Origin: RGIG8775 sp045128735
GTDB lineage: Bacteria > Bacillota > Clostridia > Oscillospirales > CAG-272
Assembly: GCA_045128735.1 (NCBI GenBank)
Contig: JBGVRT010000149.1
Coordinates: 1 to 33,386 of the forward strand
Reading direction: 5' to 3'
DNA: 33,386 bases
The notes beneath the pieces were generated by a model. The model made no database searches. It was not told the origin of the DNA and saw only the letters and a list, made by a program, of their open reading frames with translations. Positions 1-7,503 of the stretch are shown in pieces; within the stretch, counting starts at the first letter, position 1, and each line of letters begins with the position of its first letter. Made by a program: the position numbers and the translations under genes.

Positions 1-230
1 AATTATTGAATCCAACCCACCCGCTTCGCTAACAAGGTCGCAAGCGACCTGCACTATCGTGGTCCGCCGTCTCGCCTGCGGGCTCGGTCACGACACGGCT
101 CTGACAGCCGTATCAAGGCTGTCATTCACTACCGTGTCGCCGCTTCGCTACCTTTGACAAGGGAGGCAAAGGAACGGGCTGCGGCGCGAACATACCGCTA
201 AACAATAATTTATCGTTATCTTTTTTTCAC
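1..230. repeat. Structured intergenic repeat region, left end
   Basis: No gene is visible here. The stretch is full of inverted repeats: GGTCGC/GCGACC (36-49), and a nested pair in which CGACACGG (91-98) pairs with CCGTGTCG (132-139) around GACAGCC/GGCTGTC (103-123). Positions 151-203 match, in reverse orientation and with a handful of differences, positions 33186-33240 at the other end of the window. Two copies about 33 kb apart with strong hairpins suggest a dispersed REP- or MITE-like element. Family and mobility are unknown, and no transposase is present. Confidence 0.6.
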
Positions 231-231
231 G

Positions 232-275
232 CAAGAAAAGGAGCTGTATTCTCAGCGATTCAGCTCCTTTTTGTA
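232..275 (-). terminator. Intrinsic terminator after the GH2 gene
   Basis: AAAAGGAGCTG (236-246) and its complement (261-271) form an 11-bp stem with a 14-base loop, just past the stop of the GH2 reading frame at 277. Read on the minus strand the stem ends in TTTTCTT, and on the plus strand in TTTTTG, so it may work both ways. Confidence 0.7.
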
Positions 276-276
276 T

Positions 277-699
277 TTATTTAGTTATATCTACTGTTAC
301 AACACCCGACTCAAGTGTATCGGAGGTTGCGAGAAGCCGCAAGCTTCCCTCTTCAGTTCCGAGTTTAACGGCAACAGTTATTGCGCCTGCGCGCATCTGT
401 CTTTCGGGAAGTGTTACGGGGTTATGGTCGCTTACGTCCGAGCCCGTTCCCACAATTTTTCCAAAGTGATTACAACTAAAGCGGACGAATGCCGATGCAT
501 CGGGCACTTCTCTGCCCTCTGCGTCAACAGCGTAGCAGGTAAAGAGTGCAACGTCCTTACCGTTTGCCTTTATATCCTCACCGTTATCAAGGCGAAGCTT
601 GAGTGCTACGGCTCTGCCTGTGGTCTCATTAACGTCGCGCGCAACTGCCTTGCCGTCTTTATATCCTACGACTTCAATTTTACCCGCAATATACTCCAC
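277..699 (-). pseudogene. C-terminal fragment of frameshifted GH2 glycosidase
   Basis: This 140-codon frame is the C-terminal domain of the glycosidase encoded just upstream, not an independent gene. The same frame runs back past its apparent GTG start and encodes KVEYPLHLEWSVEYIAGKIE, which continues directly from the end of the upstream frame (…NGESLGK). The domain is a beta-sandwich of the kind found at the C-terminus of many GH2 beta-galactosidases: KGKIEVVGYKDGK-like opening, then VRFSCNHFGKIVGTGSDVSDH and AGAITVAVK. The family uses it for structure or sugar binding. No ribosome binding site precedes the GTG at 699. If the base change is an assembly error, this is simply the end of one intact protein of about 780 residues. 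Confidence 0.8.
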
Positions 700-725
700 A
701 CTCCACTCAAGGTGCAGAGGGTATT

Positions 726-2630
726 CTACCTTCTTTTGCCAAGGCTTTCACCGTTGAGGAAAAGCTCCGCCTCGTCGCAGTTAGTATATACCCACACGTT
801 AACATTTTCGCCTGCTCTCTCGGGAAAATTCCAATGTGGGAGCATATGTATCATCGGGGTTTCGAGCCAATGGGATTGGTTCTGATAAAAGGCGTCCTTT
901 CTCTGCATGTATAGGTCTATTGCGCCCGACTGGGAGCAAACTCTCGGCCAAGTCGCCTCGCCTCTGTGCTCAAAGGCTATCCATTGGAAGGCTCCCATAA
1001 GCCATTTGCGGTCGCAGACGAATTTCCACGTAGTTTCACGGTCCATAAACCAACTGCTCGTCGCGTGGTCACGTGCGTTTATATATGCGTACTCATCCGA
1101 CTCATCCTCATACCAACCGCGTGTTGTACCCGTAGCACAGCACTCGGTAGACACAATCCCTTTGTCGGGGAATTTTTCGTGGAGCATATCGAACATATTG
1201 AGATTATAGTTTACGCCCACTATATCGCTGTAGTCGTAAACAGTGCAAATTTCGGGCTTTTTATCGTTAGCCGTAAGAATTGCCCTCGTCTTATCAAGCT
1301 TAAGCACTTCGCCGCGAAGTGTTCGGGCAATATTTGCGCCTTGTTCAGTGATGAAATAGGGTTCTTCGTTACCCACCGACCACATAATGACCGAGGGGTG
1401 GTTTCTGTCGCGTTTAATAAGCGTGCGGAGCTGTTCGATGCAATCGGGGGAGCTTGAGAACCATCTCGTCTCATCCATTACTACAATTCCCTGCTTATCG
1501 AACTCGTCCATAAGAGCTTCGGCCTGAGGATAATGCGAGCAGCGGTAAGCGTTAGCACCCATTTCCTTCATCATACCCACCTTATAGCGATGGATATTAT
1601 CGGGAACGACCTTACCCATAAGACCAAAGTCGCCGTGTCCGCAAACGCCCTTTATTTTTATATTTCTGCCGTTGATAAAGAATCCGTCATTGGGGTCGAA
1701 TTTTACAGTTCTGAAGCCAAAGGTGGTTTTTGCGGTATCATCTCCAAGCTCTGAGTGAACTGTGGCTCTCGCGGAATAAAGCACGGGGTTATCAATATCC
1801 CAAAGCTCAACTTCAGACAATTTTGTTTCAAAGCAGACCTTTTCGCTTTCGCGTGTCTTTATCTCAATCTCTTTTGAGAACTCTGCAACAACCTTTCCGT
1901 TGGGAGCAACAAGCTCAAGTTCAAGCGTTGCCTTTCTGTCCTCCCAATCGGTATTTGAAACCTCTACTTCTACGGGCACCTGCCAACCATCGTCGGTCTT
2001 TTTTGGGGCAACGTAGATGCCGTAACGTGCCACCTGCACCTTTTCGGACACCTCAAGCCACACGTTTCGGTAGATACCCGCGCCCGCATACCACCAGCTA
2101 TCAAAGTTTTCGGGCGTAATATGCACCGCGATAACATTTTCGTTTCCTGCGCCAAAGCGGACGAAATCGGTGATATCCACCTCAAAAGGTACAAAACCCG
2201 AATGATAGTTAAGCATTGGCACGCCGTTAATGTAGATTTCACAGCCTGCGGTAACGCCCTCAAAGTAAATCGTTATACGCTTTCCCTTAAGCTCTTCTTC
2301 AAGTGTGAAGTGCTTTCTGTACCAAGCAGGATGATATTCAAAAAATCCAAGTGCGTTATTATTTGTCTCCTTTGGAGTCTGACTGATAATATAATCGTGA
2401 GGAAGATTTACGTTTATCCATCGCTCACAGGTAAGCTCGCGAGGCTGATAAATCTGCTTAACCATACCGTAATCGTCCTGTCTGTCTCTGTAATGTATAG
2501 AAGCAGGACCTATACGGTAACGCTCTGTTTTTGCCTGAATATATGCGGGGCCTTTCCAAGACGGCATTTCCTGCGGTATCTCGCCGTCAAAAAACGTCCA
2601 ACCGTAATTAAAGCTCTTTCGAATACTCAT
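726..2630 (-). CDS. Glycoside hydrolase family 2 (beta-galactosidase-like), truncated by frameshift
   Basis: This is a GH2 enzyme that hydrolyses a beta-linked sugar, probably a beta-galactoside; substrate is inferred from family only. The order is a jelly-roll sugar-binding domain (to about residue 190, with NLPHDYII and WWYAGAGIYRNVWLE), an Ig-like domain, and the TIM barrel. The barrel has GVCGHGDFG, RCSHYPQ, the acid/base loop SVGNEEP (near residue 422) and the nucleophile loop STECCATG (near residue 497). I start at the ATG at 2630 because AAGGAG sits 7 bases upstream; an upstream in-frame ATG at 2669 lies inside the preceding gene. No signal peptide is seen, so it is likely cytoplasmic. 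The frame stops after NGESLGKRR, where one A seems to be missing from an A-run (positions 731-738), leaving the C-terminal domain out of frame. It lies 19 bases after the DUF1385 gene. Confidence 0.88.
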   Translation of the reverse strand: MSIRKSFNYGWTFFDGEIPQEMPSWKGPAYIQAKTERYRIGPASIHYRDRQDDYGMVKQIYQPRELTCERWINVNLPHDYIISQTPKETNNNALGFFEYHPAWYRKHFTLEEELKGKRITIYFEGVTAGCEIYINGVPMLNYHSGFVPFEVDITDFVRFGAGNENVIAVHITPENFDSWWYAGAGIYRNVWLEVSEKVQVARYGIYVAPKKTDDGWQVPVEVEVSNTDWEDRKATLELELVAPNGKVVAEFSKEIEIKTRESEKVCFETKLSEVELWDIDNPVLYSARATVHSELGDDTAKTTFGFRTVKFDPNDGFFINGRNIKIKGVCGHGDFGLMGKVVPDNIHRYKVGMMKEMGANAYRCSHYPQAEALMDEFDKQGIVVMDETRWFSSSPDCIEQLRTLIKRDRNHPSVIMWSVGNEEPYFITEQGANIARTLRGEVLKLDKTRAILTANDKKPEICTVYDYSDIVGVNYNLNMFDMLHEKFPDKGIVSTECCATGTTRGWYEDESDEYAYINARDHATSSWFMDRETTWKFVCDRKWLMGAFQWIAFEHRGEATWPRVCSQSGAIDLYMQRKDAFYQNQSHWLETPMIHMLPHWNFPERAGENVNVWVYTNCDEAELFLNGESLGKRR

Positions 2631-2649
2631 ATCCCTCTCCTTGATTAGT

Positions 2650-3612
2650 TCAGATTTTATCGCTACCATCCTCGGGAATAACTTCCTTCATTGCGGCTAT
2701 CGCGCACTCTATCATCTCATCATCGGGCTCAAACACGGTAAGGTGCTGAAGTCCGACTCCGGGAGCTGAGATGATTTTTGTAATTATATTTTCGTGTCTG
2801 CCCGCAAATTTAATAAGCTCGTAGCCTATACCCATTATCACGGGAAGCAGAAGAATTCTTATTCCGACGCGCAAGAGTGTGGGAAGTGTGGGGGGAATAA
2901 AAAATCCTATAAGGATTCCCACAAGCACCATAAGGATAAGGAAGGACGTACCGCATCTGGGGTGGAAGCGCTTTTGTTTTCTTACGTTTTCCACGGTAAG
3001 CTCCTCACCGCTTTCGTAGCAGAAAATAGTCTTATGCTCTGCGCCGTGATACATAAAGGTTCGGCGGATATCCTCCATAAGCGAAATCGCCGACATATAG
3101 CCAACAAGAATAAGCACCTTGAACACGCCCTCGAAAGCCGAACGCAGATAGCGGTTATCGGGTGAGAAAAAGTCGCTGACCTTTGACAAAAGCGAATAAA
3201 GGAAGGACGGAAGCGCGATGAACAGGAATAGTGCAAGCACAACGCCAAGCACCGACGCTATAACCATTATAAAATTCATCATTGCGCCCGAATTATCCTT
3301 TTTGCCTTCTCTTTTGGCTTTTTCGGCTTCCTCTTTTTCTATCTCCTCAAGCCCCGAAATCTCGGCGGAGCGCATAAGGCATTTATAGCCGAATTTCATT
3401 GATTCGATAAAATTGAACACGCCGCGGATAACGGGAAGCGTGGTTATTTTCTTTTTCTTCTTTTTCTCGTTTTCCCATTTTTCGAGGACGATTTCGCCCT
3501 CGGTGTTTCTCACCGCCATTGCGGTGGTCTTGGGTCCCCTCATCATTACGCCTTCAATAAGCGCCTGACCGCCTATCGAGGTTTTTATATTACAAGAATT
3601 TGAGTTTTTCAA
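2650..3612 (-). CDS. DUF1385 (YqhQ-like) membrane protein
   Basis: This is a 320-residue member of the DUF1385 family, which is widespread in Bacillota and of unknown biochemical role. Family signatures are clear: GGQALIEGVMMRGP near residues 14-27, YHGAEHKTIFCYE near 190, and HPRCGTSF near 217. There are at least four or five hydrophobic segments (about 110-140, 155-178, 222-245, 250-270), so it sits in the membrane. The start is TTG at 3612, with GGAGG six bases upstream. A run of lysines (KKKKKK) lies near residue 50. In many Clostridia the gene lies near rpmE, prmC and prfA. Here it instead sits upstream of a GH2 gene and downstream of nothing on the same strand until prs, whose terminator separates them. 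Confidence 0.9.
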   Translation of the reverse strand: MKNSNSCNIKTSIGGQALIEGVMMRGPKTTAMAVRNTEGEIVLEKWENEKKKKKKITTLPVIRGVFNFIESMKFGYKCLMRSAEISGLEEIEKEEAEKAKREGKKDNSGAMMNFIMVIASVLGVVLALFLFIALPSFLYSLLSKVSDFFSPDNRYLRSAFEGVFKVLILVGYMSAISLMEDIRRTFMYHGAEHKTIFCYESGEELTVENVRKQKRFHPRCGTSFLILMVLVGILIGFFIPPTLPTLLRVGIRILLLPVIMGIGYELIKFAGRHENIITKIISAPGVGLQHLTVFEPDDEMIECAIAAMKEVIPEDGSDKI

Positions 3613-3700
3613 TTCCTACCTCCAAGATATAAATTCTCTTTAATTATACACCCCATATATGAACACATTATTAATTCAGAAGAAAAAATCGTTTTTTGCG

Positions 3701-3734
3701 AAAAAAAGGAGTCGCAAAGCGACTCCTTTTGCTT
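3701..3734 (-). terminator. Intrinsic terminator of prs
   Basis: GGAGTCGC and GCGACTCC form a stem around a three-base loop, immediately after the prs stop codon, followed on the minus strand by seven T residues. The A/T flanks extend the stem to about 12 bp. Confidence 0.88.
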
Positions 3735-4874
3735 TTATATATCCATCTTTATCTGACCGTTCTGAGTAGCCTTATGCTTTTCAACGAGATTATGAATTCT
3801 CTGAACGGGGTTGAGAAGTCCGCTGATAGAATGGTCGTGGTTAAGAGTGTCAATGATGTAAGAAACGTACTTGCACATATTAACCTCGCCGTACCATTCC
3901 TTGGAAAGAAGCTCGGGTGTGCGGTAGATAAGGTTTGTTGTAAAGATACGGTCGATAACGCCGTCCTTATACGCCTTATCAAACTTTTCAAGTCCCTCGG
4001 TAAAGAGTCCGAAGGTTGCGAAGTTGAAAATTCTCTTAACCCCCTTTTCCTTAAGCTGAAGCGCAACGTCAAGAAGCGAGTCACCCGAAGCGATCATATC
4101 GTCAACGATGATAACGTCCTTACCAGTAAGGTCTCTGCCGAGGTACTCGTGAGCCTCAACGGGATTCTTGCCGTTAACCACAACAGCGTAATTACGGCGC
4201 TTATAGAACATACCGATATCTATACCGAGAACCGAGGAGTAGTACATACATCTGCCCATCGCGCCCTCGTCGGGAGAGATTATCATAAGATTTTCTTTAT
4301 CGAGAACTATGTCGGGCACATTGCGTACAAGTGCCTTGATCATCTGATATGCGGGACGAACATCGTCAAATCCGCTGAGAGGAACTGCGTTCTGAACTCT
4401 GGGGTCGTGCGCGTCGAAGGTAAGGATGTTAGCAACACCCATATCAACAAGCTCCTTGAGCATAAGAGCACAGTCAAGCGACTCTCTGGAAGAACGCTTG
4501 TGCTGTCTGCCCTCATAGAGCATAGGCATAATTACCGAAACACGTCTTGCCTTGCCTTCGATTGCCGCGATTATACGCTTAAGGTCAGCGTAGTGATCGT
4601 CGGGGCTCATGGGCACGGTCTGACCGTACATCTTATATGTAACGCCATAATTGAACACGTCTGCGATAATATAAACATCGTGACCGCGAAGCGATTCGTG
4701 GATCATACCCTTTGCCTCACCTGTACCAAATCTCGGACATTCAGCAGACACGAGGAACGTGTGGTCCTCACCGTGATTTCGCCACTCCTTAAGATAGTAG
4801 TCAACCTGTGATACGAATTGCTCGCAGCCCTTCATACCAATTACACTCAATTCGCCGTAAAGAGTCTCTCTCAT
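3735..4874 (-). CDS. prs: Ribose-phosphate pyrophosphokinase, divergent long form
   Basis: It makes PRPP from ribose 5-phosphate and ATP for purine, pyrimidine, histidine and tryptophan synthesis. Family landmarks are ADVFNYGVTYKMYG, the GRQHKRSSRESLD loop (cf. the RQDRK ATP loop of classical enzymes), FDAHDPRVQNAVP, the KRR catalytic flexible-loop motif near residue 224, and the PRPP loop VDDMIASGDS near residues 255-265. At 379 residues it is longer than the usual 310-320, and the PRPP loop reads like that of a phosphoribosyltransferase instead of the classical DDMIDTAGT. That places it in a divergent class seen in some Clostridia. It has its own promoter and terminator and a GGAGG site ahead of the ATG at 4874, so it is monocistronic. 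Confidence 0.88.
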   Translation of the reverse strand: MRETLYGELSVIGMKGCEQFVSQVDYYLKEWRNHGEDHTFLVSAECPRFGTGEAKGMIHESLRGHDVYIIADVFNYGVTYKMYGQTVPMSPDDHYADLKRIIAAIEGKARRVSVIMPMLYEGRQHKRSSRESLDCALMLKELVDMGVANILTFDAHDPRVQNAVPLSGFDDVRPAYQMIKALVRNVPDIVLDKENLMIISPDEGAMGRCMYYSSVLGIDIGMFYKRRNYAVVVNGKNPVEAHEYLGRDLTGKDVIIVDDMIASGDSLLDVALQLKEKGVKRIFNFATFGLFTEGLEKFDKAYKDGVIDRIFTTNLIYRTPELLSKEWYGEVNMCKYVSYIIDTLNHDHSISGLLNPVQRIHNLVEKHKATQNGQIKMDI

Positions 4875-4924
4875 AAAATCCTCCGTAGTTTTAATATTCT
4901 TTTGACTGTAAATGTTTACACATT

Positions 4925-4953
4925 ATTATAACACAAATATAAACTTTTGAAAA
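4925..4953 (-). promoter_or_regulatory. Promoter of prs
   Basis: On the minus strand TATAAT (4925-4930) lies 17 bases downstream of TTTTCA (4948-4953), a perfect -10 with a 4/6 -35. The predicted start leaves a leader of about 45 bases to the prs ATG. Confidence 0.6.
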
Positions 4954-5022
4954 GACATTTTTCGATTTTTTTATCTTTTTGTTATTTTCTCACAAAACGC
5001 GGGTACGTTTATGTAGCATTTT

Positions 5023-5985
5023 CTATATAAGTTCGAGAGTCTTTAACACGAAAATGCCAACAAACAGCGTAAACATACAAAGCAAAGTTGATATGAGCAA
5101 AATCTGACTTGCTATTTCATAGTCGTTTTTCATATTTTTTGCCATTATGTAGCTGCTTACCGCTGTGGGGGCACCGAAGAAGACAAGCAACACACCAAGC
5201 TCGACGCTTCTGAAGCCGAATGCGATAGCTGCGCCTACTCCTATAACGGGGAACAGCACCGTTTTGCACAGCGCGCCGATTACCGAGGTTCCCACTCTTC
5301 CCTTAAGCGCCGCAAGCGAGAAGTTTGCGCCAAGGCTCATAAGGGCGAGGGCGAACACTGTATCCGACAGTTCGTTTACGGTTTTAGAAACAAAGCCCGG
5401 AAGTTCAACTCCCGCAAGCATAGCCGCAAGACCGAAAAGTGAGCCGATTATAAGCGGATTTTTAACGATAGATTTCAATATATCCACAACTGTTTCCCGA
5501 GGCGGCTTTTTAACGTCGCTCGGAGCATATATGCTAAGGATGATCACCGCAAGCACGTTTATCATCACGATGGCAATCGGCATAACGACCGCCGCCGTGG
5601 TTGTTCCCGCTTCGCCAAAAAGGTTTTCGGCAAGAGGGAGACCGAGTATGGCGAAATTTCCTCTGTATATACCCTGAATGAAAGCACCGCGCTTGCCGTT
5701 TTCCTTTATGAACAGCGGAACCACCGCGCACGCAACCAGGAAATATAAAAGTATCGTCGCGCACATAAAAAACATAAGCGGAAGCGAGGATTTAAGCTTG
5801 GTTGCGTCGCCATTTATAACGCTTACGAAAAGGTTACAAGGAAGCGCTATTTTGAAAACGAACTTATCCGCATAGGTAAAAAACTCATCGGGGAGGAAAT
5901 TTTTGTTTTTAAGTATCCACCCCAAAAATACCATTATGAAAATGGGAAGTATGGCGTTTACGCTGAATATCAAATTGTTAATCAT
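5023..5985 (-). CDS. AEC (auxin efflux carrier) family transporter
   Basis: A 320-residue polytopic membrane protein with about ten hydrophobic segments in two halves of five, the usual plan of the AEC family (malate, malonate and other organic anion permeases in bacteria). The opening NAILPIFIMVFLGWILKNKNFLP and the half-way GIYRGNFAILGLPLAENLFG are typical, as is the late GAPTAVSSYIMAKNM. The ATG at 5985 lies four bases past the rhamnulokinase stop, with only a weak ribosome site, so translation is probably coupled to it. Substrate cannot be read from sequence; a link to a deoxysugar product or an organic acid is guesswork from the neighbour. Confidence 0.88.
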   Translation of the reverse strand: MINNLIFSVNAILPIFIMVFLGWILKNKNFLPDEFFTYADKFVFKIALPCNLFVSVINGDATKLKSSLPLMFFMCATILLYFLVACAVVPLFIKENGKRGAFIQGIYRGNFAILGLPLAENLFGEAGTTTAAVVMPIAIVMINVLAVIILSIYAPSDVKKPPRETVVDILKSIVKNPLIIGSLFGLAAMLAGVELPGFVSKTVNELSDTVFALALMSLGANFSLAALKGRVGTSVIGALCKTVLFPVIGVGAAIAFGFRSVELGVLLVFFGAPTAVSSYIMAKNMKNDYEIASQILLISTLLCMFTLFVGIFVLKTLELI

Positions 5986-5989
5986 AAAA

Positions 5990-7471
5990 TTATTTTGCGG
6001 TGAGCTCGCAGAATTTACCGTAGAGCTCGTCTATCTGCGCCTTAACTGCAGTGTTTGGAGTGTAACACTCAACGTCAAAGGAATCTGCCACTACCTGACG
6101 TGCTTCCTTCATATTTGCAAGCTCGCCTGCGGCAATTGCCTGAACACAGATGTTTCCGATAGCTGTAGCCTCAACGGGACCTGCAACAACGTCAAGTCCG
6201 CAAGAGTCTGCAGTAAGCTGGCAAAGAAGCTTGTCCTGTGTACCTCCGCCCACGATATTGACAGCGGTAGGCTTCTCACCCGTAAGCTCGGCAATATTCT
6301 CTACGGTTGCTCTGTAACGCATAGAAAGGCTATCAAGGATGCAACGGACTATCTCGCCCTCGGTTTCGGGAACGTACTGACCGCTGTTCTTGCAATATTC
6401 CATAATACGCTTAGGCATATTACCGGGTGTTGCGAATAGCTTATCGTCGGGGTTGATTATTGAACGGTAAGGTGCGGCACTCTTAGCCATTACCGCAAGG
6501 TCGCCAAAGCTGTAGTCCTTGCCCTCGCGCTTCCACTGACGGCGCGACTCCTGAAGAATCCAAAGGCCCATAATATTCTTAAGGAAGCGAATAGTATTCT
6601 CTGCTCCGCCCTCGTTGGTATAATTAAGTCTTTCGGTATCGGCATTGATAAGGGGAGCCTTAAGCTCTGTACCCATAAGCGACCAGGTTCCGCTGCTTAT
6701 GTAGATAAACTTATCGCTCTTTGCGGGAACTGCAAGCACTGCGCTTGCGGTATCGTGAGAAGCAACCTTAACCACGTCAAGGTCGGTCTGTCCAACGTCC
6801 TCAAGTATCTGAGGAAGGAGCTTGCCCATATTATACGCAGGCTGTACTATATCACTGAAAATGCTTCTTGGAATATTAAGCTTATCAATAATATCCCAAG
6901 CATACTCTCTTGTTTTTGCATTAAGTATCGCGCCCGTAGAAGCAACGGTATACTCTGTGCTTGCCTTACCCGTAAGGAAGTAGTCAAGCAGATCGGGGAT
7001 AAAGAGCATCTTATCTGCCGCGGCAAAAACGTCGGGATTATCGCGAAGCTCTGCGGCAAGCTGGAAAATCGTATTGAAATCGATCGTCTGCATACCCGTT
7101 ACGCCGTATATTTCCTCTATAGAGACGAAATCCTTTACGTAATCGGTGATACCGTCGGTTCTTGTATCGCGGTAGTGAGTGGGGTTGGACAGCAATCTTC
7201 CGTGCTTATCGAGAAGTCCGTAGTCAACGCCCCAAGTGTCGATACCCATACTCTTTACGTTATCACCGTCAAGTACGGTCTGACGGATTGAGTTCTTTAT
7301 CTCGTGGAAAATTCTTAAAATATCCCACGTAAAGCGACCCGCTACGTTAACAGGCTCATTGGCAAAGCGGTGGTTTTCAACAAGCTCAAGCTTTTTACCG
7401 TCAAAGCTTCCTACAATTCCTCTTCCGCTTGACGCGCCAAGGTCAATGGCAAGCATTTTCAATGTTTTCAT
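5990..7471 (-). CDS. rhaB: Rhamnulokinase
   Basis: A FGGY-family sugar kinase, 493 residues from the chosen start, that phosphorylates L-rhamnulose to rhamnulose 1-phosphate. Family features are the N-terminal phosphate loop AIDLGASSGRGIVG, GIDTWGVDYGLLD, the HYRDTRTDG segment, GVTGMQTIDFNTIFQL, SSGTWSLMG and the C-terminal VGGGTQDKLLCQLTAD. These match RhaB better than xylulo- or glycerol kinases. I place the start at the ATG at 7471, which has GGAAGG 6 bases upstream; an earlier ATG at 7498 lacks one. No rhaA, rhaD or rhamnose transporter is in the window, so the rest of the pathway must lie elsewhere. It follows mutS2 by 32 bases and is probably co-transcribed. Confidence 0.9.
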   Translation of the reverse strand: MKTLKMLAIDLGASSGRGIVGSFDGKKLELVENHRFANEPVNVAGRFTWDILRIFHEIKNSIRQTVLDGDNVKSMGIDTWGVDYGLLDKHGRLLSNPTHYRDTRTDGITDYVKDFVSIEEIYGVTGMQTIDFNTIFQLAAELRDNPDVFAAADKMLFIPDLLDYFLTGKASTEYTVASTGAILNAKTREYAWDIIDKLNIPRSIFSDIVQPAYNMGKLLPQILEDVGQTDLDVVKVASHDTASAVLAVPAKSDKFIYISSGTWSLMGTELKAPLINADTERLNYTNEGGAENTIRFLKNIMGLWILQESRRQWKREGKDYSFGDLAVMAKSAAPYRSIINPDDKLFATPGNMPKRIMEYCKNSGQYVPETEGEIVRCILDSLSMRYRATVENIAELTGEKPTAVNIVGGGTQDKLLCQLTADSCGLDVVAGPVEATAIGNICVQAIAAGELANMKEARQVVADSFDVECYTPNTAVKAQIDELYGKFCELTAK

Positions 7472-7503
7472 AATTTTTCCTTCCTTTTTATGTTTCATAA
7501 AAT

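Noticed and set aside
726..745. Programmed -1 ribosomal frameshift joining the two GH2 parts.
   Set aside because: The site CAAAAGA is not a proper X-XXY-YYZ slippery heptamer and I see no strong stem directly after it. A lost base or sequencing error is simpler.
3696..4811. A 371-codon plus-strand open frame.
   Set aside because: It lies fully antisense to prs, has no ribosome site, and its protein lacks any recognisable pattern.
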